Below, in pieces: positions 12,403-22,467 of a DNA stretch of 64,000 bases. Made by a program: the position numbers and the translations under genes. Below the pieces are notes generated by a model. That model did no database searches and had not been told where the DNA came from. It saw nothing but the letters and a program-made list of their open reading frames with translations. The number at the start of each line of letters is the position of its first letter. Within the stretch, counting starts at the first letter, position 1. Source of the DNA: Anisakis pegreffii (taxonomy: Eukaryota; Nematoda; Chromadorea; Rhabditida; Anisakidae); NCBI GenBank assembly GCA_035041965.1, contig JAPYMA010001288.1, forward strand, positions 1 through 64,000, in the 5' to 3' direction.

Positions 12403-14629
12403 TTATCTGTTATTATGCGTTTTTCAAATTTTGAGCTAATTTTTGAACAATGTTTTTAGCCAGTTTTTTTCCTTTTGATTTATGCTTTTCAACGAAATAT
12501 TCAATTTCACTTTCTGTGATTGTAATCAAAAAATTTCATCGGCAACATCGTTTCAAAACAGTGACGCGTTCACTTCATGAAATTTGTGGTATCTTTTTGA
12601 ATGAGTTCCATCGGAATCTCTTCAGTGTTTCTTTATTCAGCATCAAATCAGCAACTACTGATAAGTTGAATTGTAGAAAACGTTTCATTAATACACTCAA
12701 CTGTAAAATGGATTTGCGGTCGCGCCACGTAATGTATGGCTACTTCGTTACTTTGTTCAAGTCTTTGTCTTGTATTTACGACAAAACAGTTCACTTTTTA
12801 CTCGCAATTCATTACGGTTTTCTAAAACTGTATCCTTCTTTATAGATTATATTTTCACTCGTTAATTAGTGGTAATATGTTTATTTCTTTCATACTTGGG
12901 TAGTATATACTGTTTTTCTTTTGTAAAATCGATCACTATATTGTTTCCCTTATCATCATCGATATGGAAGGTTGTTGCCATTTTAAATTTGTTAATCCTT
13001 GAAACATAAGGTAATGCAGAAATATGTTTGAATTGAATTGTTTTATCAATTGATTGATAATTTTTTACCAGTCGATTGCCGCTTTTACGGTTCGTTGATT
13101 TATCAAATTGAAACGAACTGTTGACAATGTAATTAAGATATCATAATCAACGATTATAAGATTCTTCATATTATTTCATTGATTATGTTATTTTATAAGC
13201 TATCATTTCGAATTTTACACCCATAAACTGTGCTTTCGACACGGGCTTTCTGTTTGCTTTGCTGCTGTTGCTGCTTCTCAAAAATTTTTCCGTTATAATC
13301 TTTCAAAACTGGATTGAATGGAAGAATTTTTATTCGGTTATTTCTTTAAGTACATATTTCAACAGTAATTAAATCTGTGGAACTATGAAACTTATTCTCT
13401 ATTATAGTATCTTTTTTAATTGAACATTCATTTACTTAGTTCATAATTGTGAAATTAATTTTATTCTTGCTCTTTTCATGCTTGTTATTCTGCGTTTTGG
13501 AAGATGATTACGTACGTAGAAAATGGGTTGGATAAAGGACGATCATATTTTATTTCATTGTAGTATTTTAGTGGAATGATGTGTTCTGTTTGAATAGTAT
13601 TAATTTGCTATTTATTAATAATATCATTGATCCGATAACAAATGTATATTGCGTGAATGAATTTATGTATTTTTTTGTACGAAAGATTGATTTTGTTTTA
13701 TTCTACGACAGCGTCACGCTTTAAGTGCTCATTTATGATGTTTCTGGAATGTGTTTCTTTTTATGAATACGTTCGATCATCTTTCAGCATGTACTATGTT
13801 CCGTGTAAGGTATGGGTTAGCTTTTGATGGTTGCATGTTTTATTTGATATCTTATCGTGTCATCGTCCATCAGAAGATTTTTTTATTCGATTATTGATTG
13901 AATACATACTTAATTGTTGGAACGGAATAAGTAAAGCATGAAATTAAATCTGGTACAATTGTCTGTTGGAAACGGTTCATTTGTTTGGTAACAACAAAAT
14001 TTTATCTGATATGTGCTTATCATGGTATAATCTAATTATTCTGATGGCAATATATTTCGGTGCTGTACTATCAGCAATTATTGAGGCGTCACAGATTATG
14101 ATCCCTTGTTGAGCATTACATATATTAGTTGTGATTATCTGAATAAATGAATTCTGCTCTATTTTTTAAAGAAAGAATTCGAAGTACCTGTTCTCAAATG
14201 TGATGATGGGCGAAGTTGAAAAGTTTCATTACAAAATATTGGTAGAATAGTCTGCTAATCGTGTTATCTGAGTGTTTAATACAGTTCGCATTTATCATAA
14301 ATCAATCAACTACTGTATGGTTTAATTACGTGCACACGGTTACTTGAATGTGAAAGGGTATTTCATTTGTGCTTCACGTTTTTTCAAAATTTCCGTGTGC
14401 AGTTCGTTGGCAGAGTTTTGCTCTTGAACTCTACAGCTGACTAAACATAACCCTTGAGTTGCCTCCGTGAGACTTTGATCAGGTCAACCTGCTGAGCGTT
14501 GTTATGATTGGACACTTTTTTCAATTTTGTGAATGATTTTCTTCGCCTCCGTGGATGGATTATTCATTTATTTTTGTTGCAGATTAAAAAAATATATTCC
14601 TAAATAAATAAGTACAATTTTTTGTAATA

Positions 14630-15866
14630 ATGGTTATCACACACATTGACTCGGAAGGTCAATATAATCAGCTGCTAAGCGATGCTGGTTCAAAGCCTGT
14701 TATAATCGACTTTTTTGCAACCTGGTGTGGACCATGTCGACGTATCGCTCCTGTATTCGAACAACTTTCACTGAAATATACAAATGTGGTATTCGGTAAG
14801 GTGGACGTAGAGTCGAATGAAGAACTCTCACGTAAAAATATGGTTACGGCAATGCCGACGTTTATTGTGTACGTCAGTAAAGTGAAGGTGGACAGTATGC
14901 GTGGGGGTGACGCAAGTGCTCTCGAAGTATTGATCAAGAAGTGGTCTGATCGTGCGCCTCGTCAAGAAAGTCTCGTTGCTGGTCAAATTGATCTCACTTC
15001 TTTCATAAACAAATCTCAAATTGAATGCCTAAATGAGGACGATCATGCCACTCTCAAGAACTTAATCGATGGTGAAGGTGTTTTGAAATCAGATTGCGAT
15101 GCTCAACTGATTATATCACTTCCATTCACACAACCCGTTAAAGTGCATTCCATCTATTTCAAAGGTGACGGCTCATCGTCACCGAGAACCGTTAAATTAT
15201 TCATTAACACTTCTGATATACTCGACTTTGATCGTGCATCTGGTGCCGAGAGTACACAGTCGATTACTCTCTCAGATAAGGTTTATTTTAATCGTTAATT
15301 TGCGTTTCATCTCATCACTTCAATACAACGATACTGTTTTACCAAAATATTCTATGATTTCCCTATCAGTCTTGTTCATTTTTCAGATGTTTCCATAACT
15401 TTCCTCTTCTTCTGATATTATCCTCTGCTGTTTTCTCTGAAACATCTTAAAGAGATTACTTTCACAAGGCTCTTCTTCGATATTATCGAATGGGGGAGCG
15501 GGGTTTGGGTATTACATTGGAGGATTAATTATTTAAAGTATTTACCTCATTCCAAAGTGAACTTTGTTGCATTTTCAAGGTCAGCGATGGCGAATTGGTG
15601 AATTTGCGTTATGTAAAATTCCAGAACGTGCAAAATTTGCAAATATTTGTGGAAGATAATCAGGGTGATGAAGAGCAAACCGTTTTAGAATCGCTGCGAA
15701 TTTATGGCACACCACTGGTGGCCACCAATATGCAAGAGTTCAAACGAGTAAGTAAACATCGCATTTTCACACAATGATTCAAAAATTTTATTTTCTGAAA
15801 TCTGAATTGCTTATTATCTGCGAATAATTCCAGGTATCTGGTAAAGCTGGTGAGGTTGGGCATTGA
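14630..15866 (+). CDS. TXNL1: Thioredoxin-like protein 1 (thioredoxin + PITH domain)
   Basis: Three exons, all joined in phase 0: 14630-15280, 15580-15747 and 15834-15866, giving 283 residues (human TXNL1 has 289). Residues 1-105 form a thioredoxin domain with the active site WCGPC at 32-36 ([19 protein letters not shown]) and the cis-proline segment AMPTFIVY. Residues from about 120 to the end form the PITH domain ([39 protein letters not shown], ending [19 protein letters not shown]). TXNL1 is a redox-active partner of the 26S proteasome lid, binding near the Rpn11 deubiquitinase through PITH. The start ATG gives the normal family N terminus. A poly(A) signal follows at 16051. Confidence 0.96.
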
Positions 15867-15988
15867 TTATTCATTGGCGCATTCCCATTGAAACAGCAAA
15901 ACGAAACAATCACAGATCACTTTCATTTGTTTTATCGCAGTATTGTTTACTTGCTTAAAGAGTTACGGCATTTTGATGTGAAAGCTTA

Positions 15989-16518
15989 AATCGCTGAACG
16001 TATACTTCTCTACCGTGATAATCTGACTGAAGGTGTTGAATTCTGTTTCAAATAAAATCAGTTTTAACTGGATAGTTTCCAATTTCCCACACACCACAGG
16101 ACATATCTTCCACATTTAGGCATACTTCATGTATTGAGAAGTAAACGTCGAGATAATATGTCTACAAGCGTTCCTACTGATTGATAAGTATCAGAAAAAT
16201 ATTGTTATAGTCTATCTCTCTGTATCGGAAACCCTCGGGATTTGGTTCGGTTCGGATTATGGAAATCATTTTTTGAGTTAGGTTTTTTGAACTTCGTTCT
16301 TGCGTAGCATGTTGATCAGGCTGAGGGACAAGGACCTATTTCAAGTGCAGCCTGACAACCACTTTCTCCAGGCAAACATCCACGTGTAATGCAGCTTTTA
16401 GCAAAACTAACCTTCATTTGTCTCAATCGCTGAGAGCATTGTTCTTTACCGTGATAATATGATTGAAAGTGCTGAACTCTGTTTCAAATAAAATCAGTTT
16501 TAACTGAATAATTTCCTA
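15989..16518 (+). repeat. Direct duplication of the TXNL1 3' end segment
   Basis: About 94 bases at 15989-16082 recur at 16424-16518 with scattered changes. Shared words include AATCGCTGA, TACCGTGATAAT and CTGTTTCAAATAAAATCAGT. Each copy carries an AATAAA poly(A) signal (16051-16056 and 16487-16492), so the gene has two candidate 3' ends about 435 bases apart. Confidence 0.75.
16051..16056 (+). terminator. Poly(A) signal of TXNL1
   Basis: AATAAA lies 185 bases after the TXNL1 stop. A second copy at 16487-16492, in the duplicated segment, could serve as a distal site. Confidence 0.65.
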
Positions 16519-17814
16519 TTATTATAGTCTATCTTAGTAAAATGTTGCAGTATTTTTTAGAAGTGATGTAATGGAAAGGAATTGAGCAGATCACTTGCAT
16601 TGAATTCACTCTGTTGACGGCACCACATCGTACAACTTTCCAAAATTGCTATAACTAATGAATGGAATATGCACTGTGTTTTGCAACTTGTTTACCTATC
16701 TTTCGTAGCGCAGATCTAGGAGAATGAAGCATGGGGTATAGGGGAGAGGGGGGGGCAGCAGTAAAGATATATTTCAGTTTTTTCTATTTAGCTTGGAATT
16801 CAAAAATTGAAAAATTATTGAACTTTAAGATGCATACCATATTGTAGCCAGTATTGAGTAGTTTGCAACAATGTAATGAACTTTGATCGGAAATGTTAAG
16901 TTAGGAATGTTATGCTATTTCGCATGATCAGTGGTGCTCTTCCATAGTCACAATTGGTGTGTGTTGAAGTAAATAGAATTCTTTTTGTCCTGAGAGAAAT
17001 AATTACAGGGGAAAGTGTATATCGTCTTCTGGCCGGGATTCACGAGTTTACAATCTGGATAACCTGGATCGGCCAGGCTATCAAACGTTTATAACGTTGC
17101 TGGCCACAATGCTCGCAATGTTTCCTTGCGCATTGTTTTACCCTCAATTTACGCCACTCCGCTGGCTAGGCGAGCAGGCCAGTCGAACTGAACCGAGTAA
17201 ATAATTAGTCGCCGTGAATACTTTGCATAATTAAACGCAGTCAAATACCAATTCAATAAATAATCATTACTCTAATAAAATAAATATTCCGCCGATCGCT
17301 CACTGTGATTGACAAAACAACCACTCGATGTCCAAGTAATAATTAATAATAAATAATAATAGTAAATATGGTCGTGATAAAAACTCATAGAAACTCATTC
17401 CGATGAACATATACTAAAATTGGAGTTTACAACAGTGTGATAAATATGCCGTATTGCAGGACAGTTTATCGTTCATAAAATCGAGCATTTACAAAATCCT
17501 TCCAGTCTACTTATATCCCTTCCAGTAGTTCGTTCTCCATGGCTGAACAACAATACGAATGTGTCTGAGTGCTCCATCGATGTCGTTTCAACACGTTTCC
17601 TCTTTCTCATTCTTTAAATATCAGCGTTGACGATGATGTGACTGAAATTTTTTTGTATGCAATGAAAACAAGAAAGCTTTGTGCAATACCTGAGTCAGCA
17701 AATTCCCTGAAAATAACTTAATTGATTCGAGTTCTCGGACATGTCTAGATTTTTTGAGTTGTGCACTGATGATGTGAATTCTAACGACAACAACACACTG
17801 ACACAAAAATTTGT

Positions 17815-17917
17815 CTGCGAACGTTTGCGGGAAAAAGTTCTGCTCGAAACCGAGTGGTGTGCAGTTGTCATTAATGTTATTGAGCCTTAACCAAGCTGTG
17901 ACCTGGCTTGTATCTAA
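17815..17917 (+). repeat. Dispersed repeat, copy B
   Basis: This is the second copy of the element described at 12276-12402, in the same orientation (GCTCGAAACCGAGTGGTGT through CTGGCTTGTATCTAA). The left inverted arm seen in copy A is absent here, so copy B is probably truncated or copy A was extended. Confidence 0.6.
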
Positions 17918-18606
17918 CATCTATTTCATTGCCATTATTGATGTTGTTCTTATCACTATAGAAGTTGTTATCATTTGAATGAAAATTTACTCTAACATAT
18001 ACCAATTATGACTTCGAACATCACCACTAATCATGCCAAATAGTATAACTTTCGTAATTTAACATTTCCGCTCAAAGTTTGTTACATTGACTGTTGCAAA
18101 CTAGTGAATCCTGGTTAGCAGAGGATATATGTCCACTTTACTCATCATTTCTTTCAGGTCAAAGACAATTTCAATTACTCCAATGCATACCAATTGTGAC
18201 TATTGAACATCACCACTGATCACCTCAAATAGCATAACTCGCGTAACATAAAACTTCCGGTCTGAGGTCATTATATTCTTGTAAAGTACTGGATCTCGAC
18301 TACAAGATGGTGTCACCTTGATTATGAATTTTTCATGTCAGGTGAATAGCAATTTCAATCGTTTTTCAATTATTGTACTTCAAGATAAATAGAAAAACTC
18401 AAATATATCTCTATTGCTGTCACCTCCATAAGTTATAATTTATTATATTGGATCTGCGCTAAGAAGCGCTATAGAAACTGGTTTTTGTCAAATGGATAAA
18501 ATACGTCAGATTTCTTAACACGCATCGAATAAAGATGTCACTTGCTTCGAGTTGGCAAATTGTGTGTACACCTTATCAGTACGCCCATCTGATAAGGGTG
18601 ACAGAT

Positions 18607-18904
18607 AATTGCAACCAGGACATTTGCAACTCGGATGATTGCATTCCGACTGTCTGTTCGCCGTAATTCGTTTCACTTCGCTTTTTTAGCAATGCGATTG
18701 GTTGTTCACCACTGTGTGCGCGTATATCGTTCCGGCTTAGGTTCAGGCCTGGATTTAGGCTTAGGCTTAAGCCACATAGTAAGCATTACGCGCACACACT
18801 AGTGAACAACCAATCGCATTGCTCAAAAATCGAACCGAAACGAATTGTGGCGAACAGACATTCGCGATGCAATCATCCGAGTTGCAAATGTACAGATTGC
18901 AATT
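18607..18904. repeat. Large hairpin (palindromic MITE-like) element with TTAGGC-like core
   Basis: The left arm (18607-18728) and right arm (18784-18904) are near-perfect inverted copies of about 120 bases: AATTGCAAC..GACATTTGCAACTCGGATGAT on the left matches the complement of ATCATCCGAGTTGCAAATGT..GATTGCAATT on the right. The arms also share CAATGCGATTGGTTGTTCAC. The loop (18729-18783) holds TTAGGC-like units (GGATTTAGGCTTAGGCTTAA). No coding capacity is present. A piece of the arm (TTGCAACTCGGATG) recurs at about 25687 inside a GPAA1 intron, so the family is dispersed. Confidence 0.8.
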
Positions 18905-18967
18905 ACACTCTGATAATAGTGTAGTGTTTTGTTTGCAGAATGGTGTAAAAGTTCAGGGCGAAACTCT

Positions 18968-19040
18968 CCATGGCGAGAGGGATTTGAACTGGTGACACAT
19001 CGTTTTAGGTTGATTGCTGTACCAATTGAGCAATCGCAGA
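18968..19040 (-). repeat. tRNA-like fragment (possible SINE head or tRNA pseudogene)
   Basis: Read on the minus strand, TTGCTCAATTGGTACAGCAA resembles a tRNA D arm and A box, and AGTTCAAATCC about 35 bases on resembles the B box. The D stem (TTGC/GCAA) is intact. The T stem and acceptor stem do not pair and the anticodon arm is weak, so it is not a functional tRNA gene. It could be a tRNA pseudogene or the promoter end of a SINE. Confidence 0.35.
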
Positions 19041-20009
19041 TAAGTGCTGGTCTTCAGTTTGCAATCAATATTCGCGGTACACACAAAATTGATGTCAAAC
19101 GCCGTAATCTAATTTCTAGTAAAAGTTATCCAATCGAACGGAATTGGAACATTCTTTTGCAAGGGAGATTTCAATCGAATTATCTCTTTAAATGACGACT
19201 ATCCGTTTCGATTTTAACGTTTAACGCTCATCAGATCAACAGTGATCGGATAACTAAATATTTTGAGTCAATGAATTTTGCTCGTCCATACGCGAACCCT
19301 TCATTTTTGCTTGCTTCGCAACAATAATTTCTAAAAGTGCAACACATACATATCCATATGAATAACAAGGAAATAATTATAAAGTTGTTCAATCAAGCTT
19401 TAAGCATTTCATATTTAAGTTTTCTACTTTGAAACCGAGCATGGAATGAAGTGTAAAGTTGCGTCAAATTGTTTTTTCATGAATTTCTTGTTAGTCATTC
19501 ATCTGCTGAAATTTCTGTTGTTGTCATCCGAGAATGTCCTTTGGATTGTGCGTGCGTGTTTTGCTTTTGAAGCCATAAAAATTATCATGTGCTGCCATTT
19601 CTTCATTACTCTTTTCGTATGGTTACATTCTCAACTTTTGCTGATACTTTCTGACTCCAAAAAATTTAATTTTGCAAAGTGTTCATCCATTCAATTATTC
19701 TTATTATTCATTTTTTAACACCACGATTATTGTTTATCGGTTATCATTGTTAGGTAATTATAATAGTTCAAACTATTCCAATGGCAATTGCTAGGCCTTC
19801 ATCGTCAATTATATGGCAGTAGACTGCTGAATGCGTCTTGAACTTGTGCCCTTCAGCACGAAAGTTGACTGTTGACCATATGTAACGATTCAGAAACATT
19901 TACAGGGTCATAACTTGCAGCGTTATTATCGTCACTATGAAAGTGTTTGCAATTCAGCAGATGTGAGTGAATGTGACTGACAAATGAAAATAAATTGGTA
20001 TTTGTGAAA

Positions 20010-22143
20010 ATGGTTTATGCAAGTGACAAGACACGATTTTGCGGTTGTTCATGGTGTGTGAAGGACGCTTGCGGACTCACGTGTGCCGTTATTACATGGT
20101 TTGTTGTTTTTGTTTTGCTTCATTAAGTTTTGTATTCTCCTTTGAAATTGTTTTTAAAAAGCGTTCGATTGGATTTACCGATTGTTCGATTAACAACTGT
20201 GGATGATTATTCGAGCATGTTTTTGCAAAGGAATAGTTTCATTGAATTCGTCCTTTAAAGTATCCAGTTTTCAAATGAGATTTTAGGTTATTATTATTGT
20301 ATGGTGAATTCTGCGTTTTAACAGTAATGATGGCTTCATGGTGGGAGCACACCACACATCAGTCACTGAATGCAATCATTTTCCATATACTCTCATTTCT
20401 GGCTCTCTCATCTCATCTTAAAACGATGCTTACTGATCCAGGCGCAGTACCCAAAGGCAACGCCACTGATGAGTTCATTCAGAGACTACAGCATCAGAGT
20501 AATGCGACCGTTTATAAATGTTCAAAATGGTTCGTTAGCTTGTTCGTTTTTATTCCCACTTCGAAAGTGCTTTTCTATTAAAGCTCGTTTTAAGGGTTTT
20601 ATTCATTCGCTCGTATTCCCTAAAGTCGTATAAAATATCTCTCATATCCACAGATTGTTTTGACCCAGAATACTCGAATGAGACCTTAACGTTAATCTTG
20701 CAATAACAATTTTTTTTCGACATTTGTTTAGCCATTTCCTGAAATAGATTTGTGGTAAACACTATTGTTTTTTTCTGTTGTTATTGTTGTCGCTATGTTT
20801 TTTTTCGGTTATATCTTCAGTAGCAGTGTTAAACCAGATCGTGCTCATCACTGTAGCGTTTGTGGACGTTGTGTTCGGCGAATGGATCATCATTGTCCAT
20901 GGGTGAATAATTGTGTTGGTGAGGGCAATCAGAAGTATTTTGTTTTATTTACGGTTTGTTCCTTTCTTCTCTTAATTATTTGTACGCGTGAAAACCAAGT
21001 CTGAATTCATTGAGTGTGCTTTTGCGGCAAGTCTTGAAACATTGTGCACAATCAGACTGATATTATTACCGTAACTGTTGTTTATGAATTGCACCAGTGC
21101 TGATTGTTTGAATTACCGTAGATGTGGTCACTACCTATTATATAGTTTTATGGATCGGTATTAGTGATTGAAGAAGCAAGATATGATCATTCTTGCAACT
21201 GAAAGTAAACTGAAAAAACAATTTACAGTTGTATATAGCATTACTGTCATCGCATGCACTCTACTGGGCTATTTGGCAGTTCGTTTTATGTGTTGGTGAA
21301 GAATGGCGAGGATGCTCCTTGTTCGGCCCACCGGTCACTACATTGTTGTTGATTTTTTTGTTGTTTGAAGCGATTCTCTTCTCGATATTCACATTCGTGA
21401 TGTTTGGCACTCAAATGAGTTCAATCTGTAGTGATCAAACCACAATTGAATCTCTTAAACAGGAACATCTCACATCTGGTTGGTTCATTTATTCATCTAT
21501 TCATTAAAGTACATATTTTATGACTATCGTTCAAAACGATACATTTTTAAAATTATAAACTCTTGAATTGTTGTTGAGTTCAAGTTGTGAAGTCTTTTTT
21601 TTCAAATTTTGAAATCATTTGCTCCTAAAAATAATTTATCTATACTCTGAAATACTTGTAATTACTTGTCTAATTCTGCACCTAACATTATTTTGACGTA
21701 ATTTTAGATCGCTGTTTTTTTTTCACCGATCGCAATTTCTAAAAAAACTTTCTTTGTTTTCCTCGTTCAGCTTCAAGCCTTTTCAACTTCCGCATGCCTG
21801 TCATAATACTTTTTAATTCTTCAATCTTTTAACTCTATCAAGCCTTCAGTCATATTTCTTTTTGCTCGTAGCACAATTTTTAATCGGTAGAAAACTTGTG
21901 CTGTTTATCATCATCATCTCTCTAGTTGTTAAAGTTCATTGTTTGTTTATCGGAGTTATTCGAGCGAGACGAAAGGCTGCTGTTAACTACAATTTGTGAT
22001 AAGCGAGCAGCAATTTATTGTTTACAGGTCCTGATAGCTGGAAGAATGTGCAAATGATCTTCGGAGGTCCATTCTCGATTTCTTGGTTCAATCCGTTTGC
22101 AGCACCTTATGTGAGCAAGCCGTCCTTCGAATATTCAGTCTAA
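20010..22143 (+). CDS. DHHC palmitoyltransferase, ZDHHC3/7 (GODZ) type
   Basis: Five exons join in phase: 20010-20098, 20287-20529, 20821-20953, 21229-21478 and 22028-22143, giving 276 residues. The cysteine-rich catalytic domain spans about residues 107-150 ([28 protein letters not shown] split over the motif), with the catalytic DHHC at 133-136. Four membrane segments are visible, two before and two after this domain. [13 protein letters not shown] before it is diagnostic of the ZDHHC3/ZDHHC7 branch. A TTxE motif (TTIE) and the aromatic-NP motif (WFNPFA) follow. These Golgi enzymes transfer palmitate from acyl-CoA to protein cysteines. Three of four donors have T at +3 (GTTTGT, GTTCGT, GTTTGT). 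The start ATG is the first in the exon and fits the family N terminus ([12 protein letters not shown]). Confidence 0.95.
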
Positions 22144-22218
22144 GTTGGAACGTTAAAGCTATTTATTCACTAATTCGTTCTTTAATAATTGTTGTCTATT
22201 CAGGTGTAGTTTTCTATT

Positions 22219-22467
22219 CAGTGGTTCTCATAGGAGAGCAGAAAACAAATCCCTCCGGAAAAATTTAAAGAAGTCAAGGGGGAGGAGGGGGAAAGTCTGA
22301 TCGAATTGACGAAGTGAAGTTAATTGATTTTTTGAAATATTGCTCTCTGTTATGTATTTGCCCGCAGTGAAATGATTAACTTTAATGCCATCGACGCGCG
22401 AATGAGACAGTAGTGGTTGCCATTCTTCCACAGAAGTACATAAAATGTAAGGGCATGAGAACCGCTG
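22219..22467. mobile_element. hAT-like MITE
   Basis: The ends are inverted: CAGTGGTTCTCAT at 22219 and ATGAGAACCGCTG ending at 22467. These are typical hAT-type termini. The 249-bp interior is non-coding, with a G-rich patch. The flanking eight bases (TTTCTATT and CTCTAGTG) do not match, so the target duplication has decayed or an end is misplaced. A related element lies at 28697-29009. Confidence 0.55.

Larger units (their letters stand above)
10593..14629. other. 3' region of the SH3 gene and a 4-kb gene desert
   Basis: Downstream of the stop at 10592 a candidate AATAAA lies at 11123-11128, about 530 bases on. The rest is T-rich, with frames that lack splice support; the longest (12450-12845) has composition expected of AT-rich noise. 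The only element noted is the dispersed repeat at 12276-12402. At 14328 eleven bases match the start of nematode SL1 by chance; see the rejected list. Confidence 0.5.
15867..20009. other. Repeat-rich gap between TXNL1 and the DHHC gene
   Basis: No exon chain was found. The gap holds the duplicated TXNL1 3' segment (15989-16518), a patch with several GGCC/CTGGCC words (about 17030-17200), copy B of a dispersed repeat (17815-17917), the hairpin element (18607-18904) and a tRNA-like fragment (18968-19040). The reading frame at 19446-19718 is hydrophobic but has no splice or family support. Confidence 0.55.

Noticed and set aside
12450..12845. A 131-codon plus-strand frame in the 10.6-14.6 kb desert.
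   Set aside because: It is rich in Phe, Ser, Leu and Lys as expected of AT-rich noise and shows no domain or splice context.
14328..14350. GGTTTAATTAC matches the first eleven bases of the nematode SL1 spliced leader.
   Set aside because: The next bases (GTGCACACGG) do not follow SL1, there is no donor at the right position and no Sm-site context; a chance match.
19446..19718. A 90-codon hydrophobic frame upstream of the DHHC gene.
   Set aside because: Hydrophobic frames are expected from T-rich non-coding DNA; no splice sites, homologue or signal for translation was seen.
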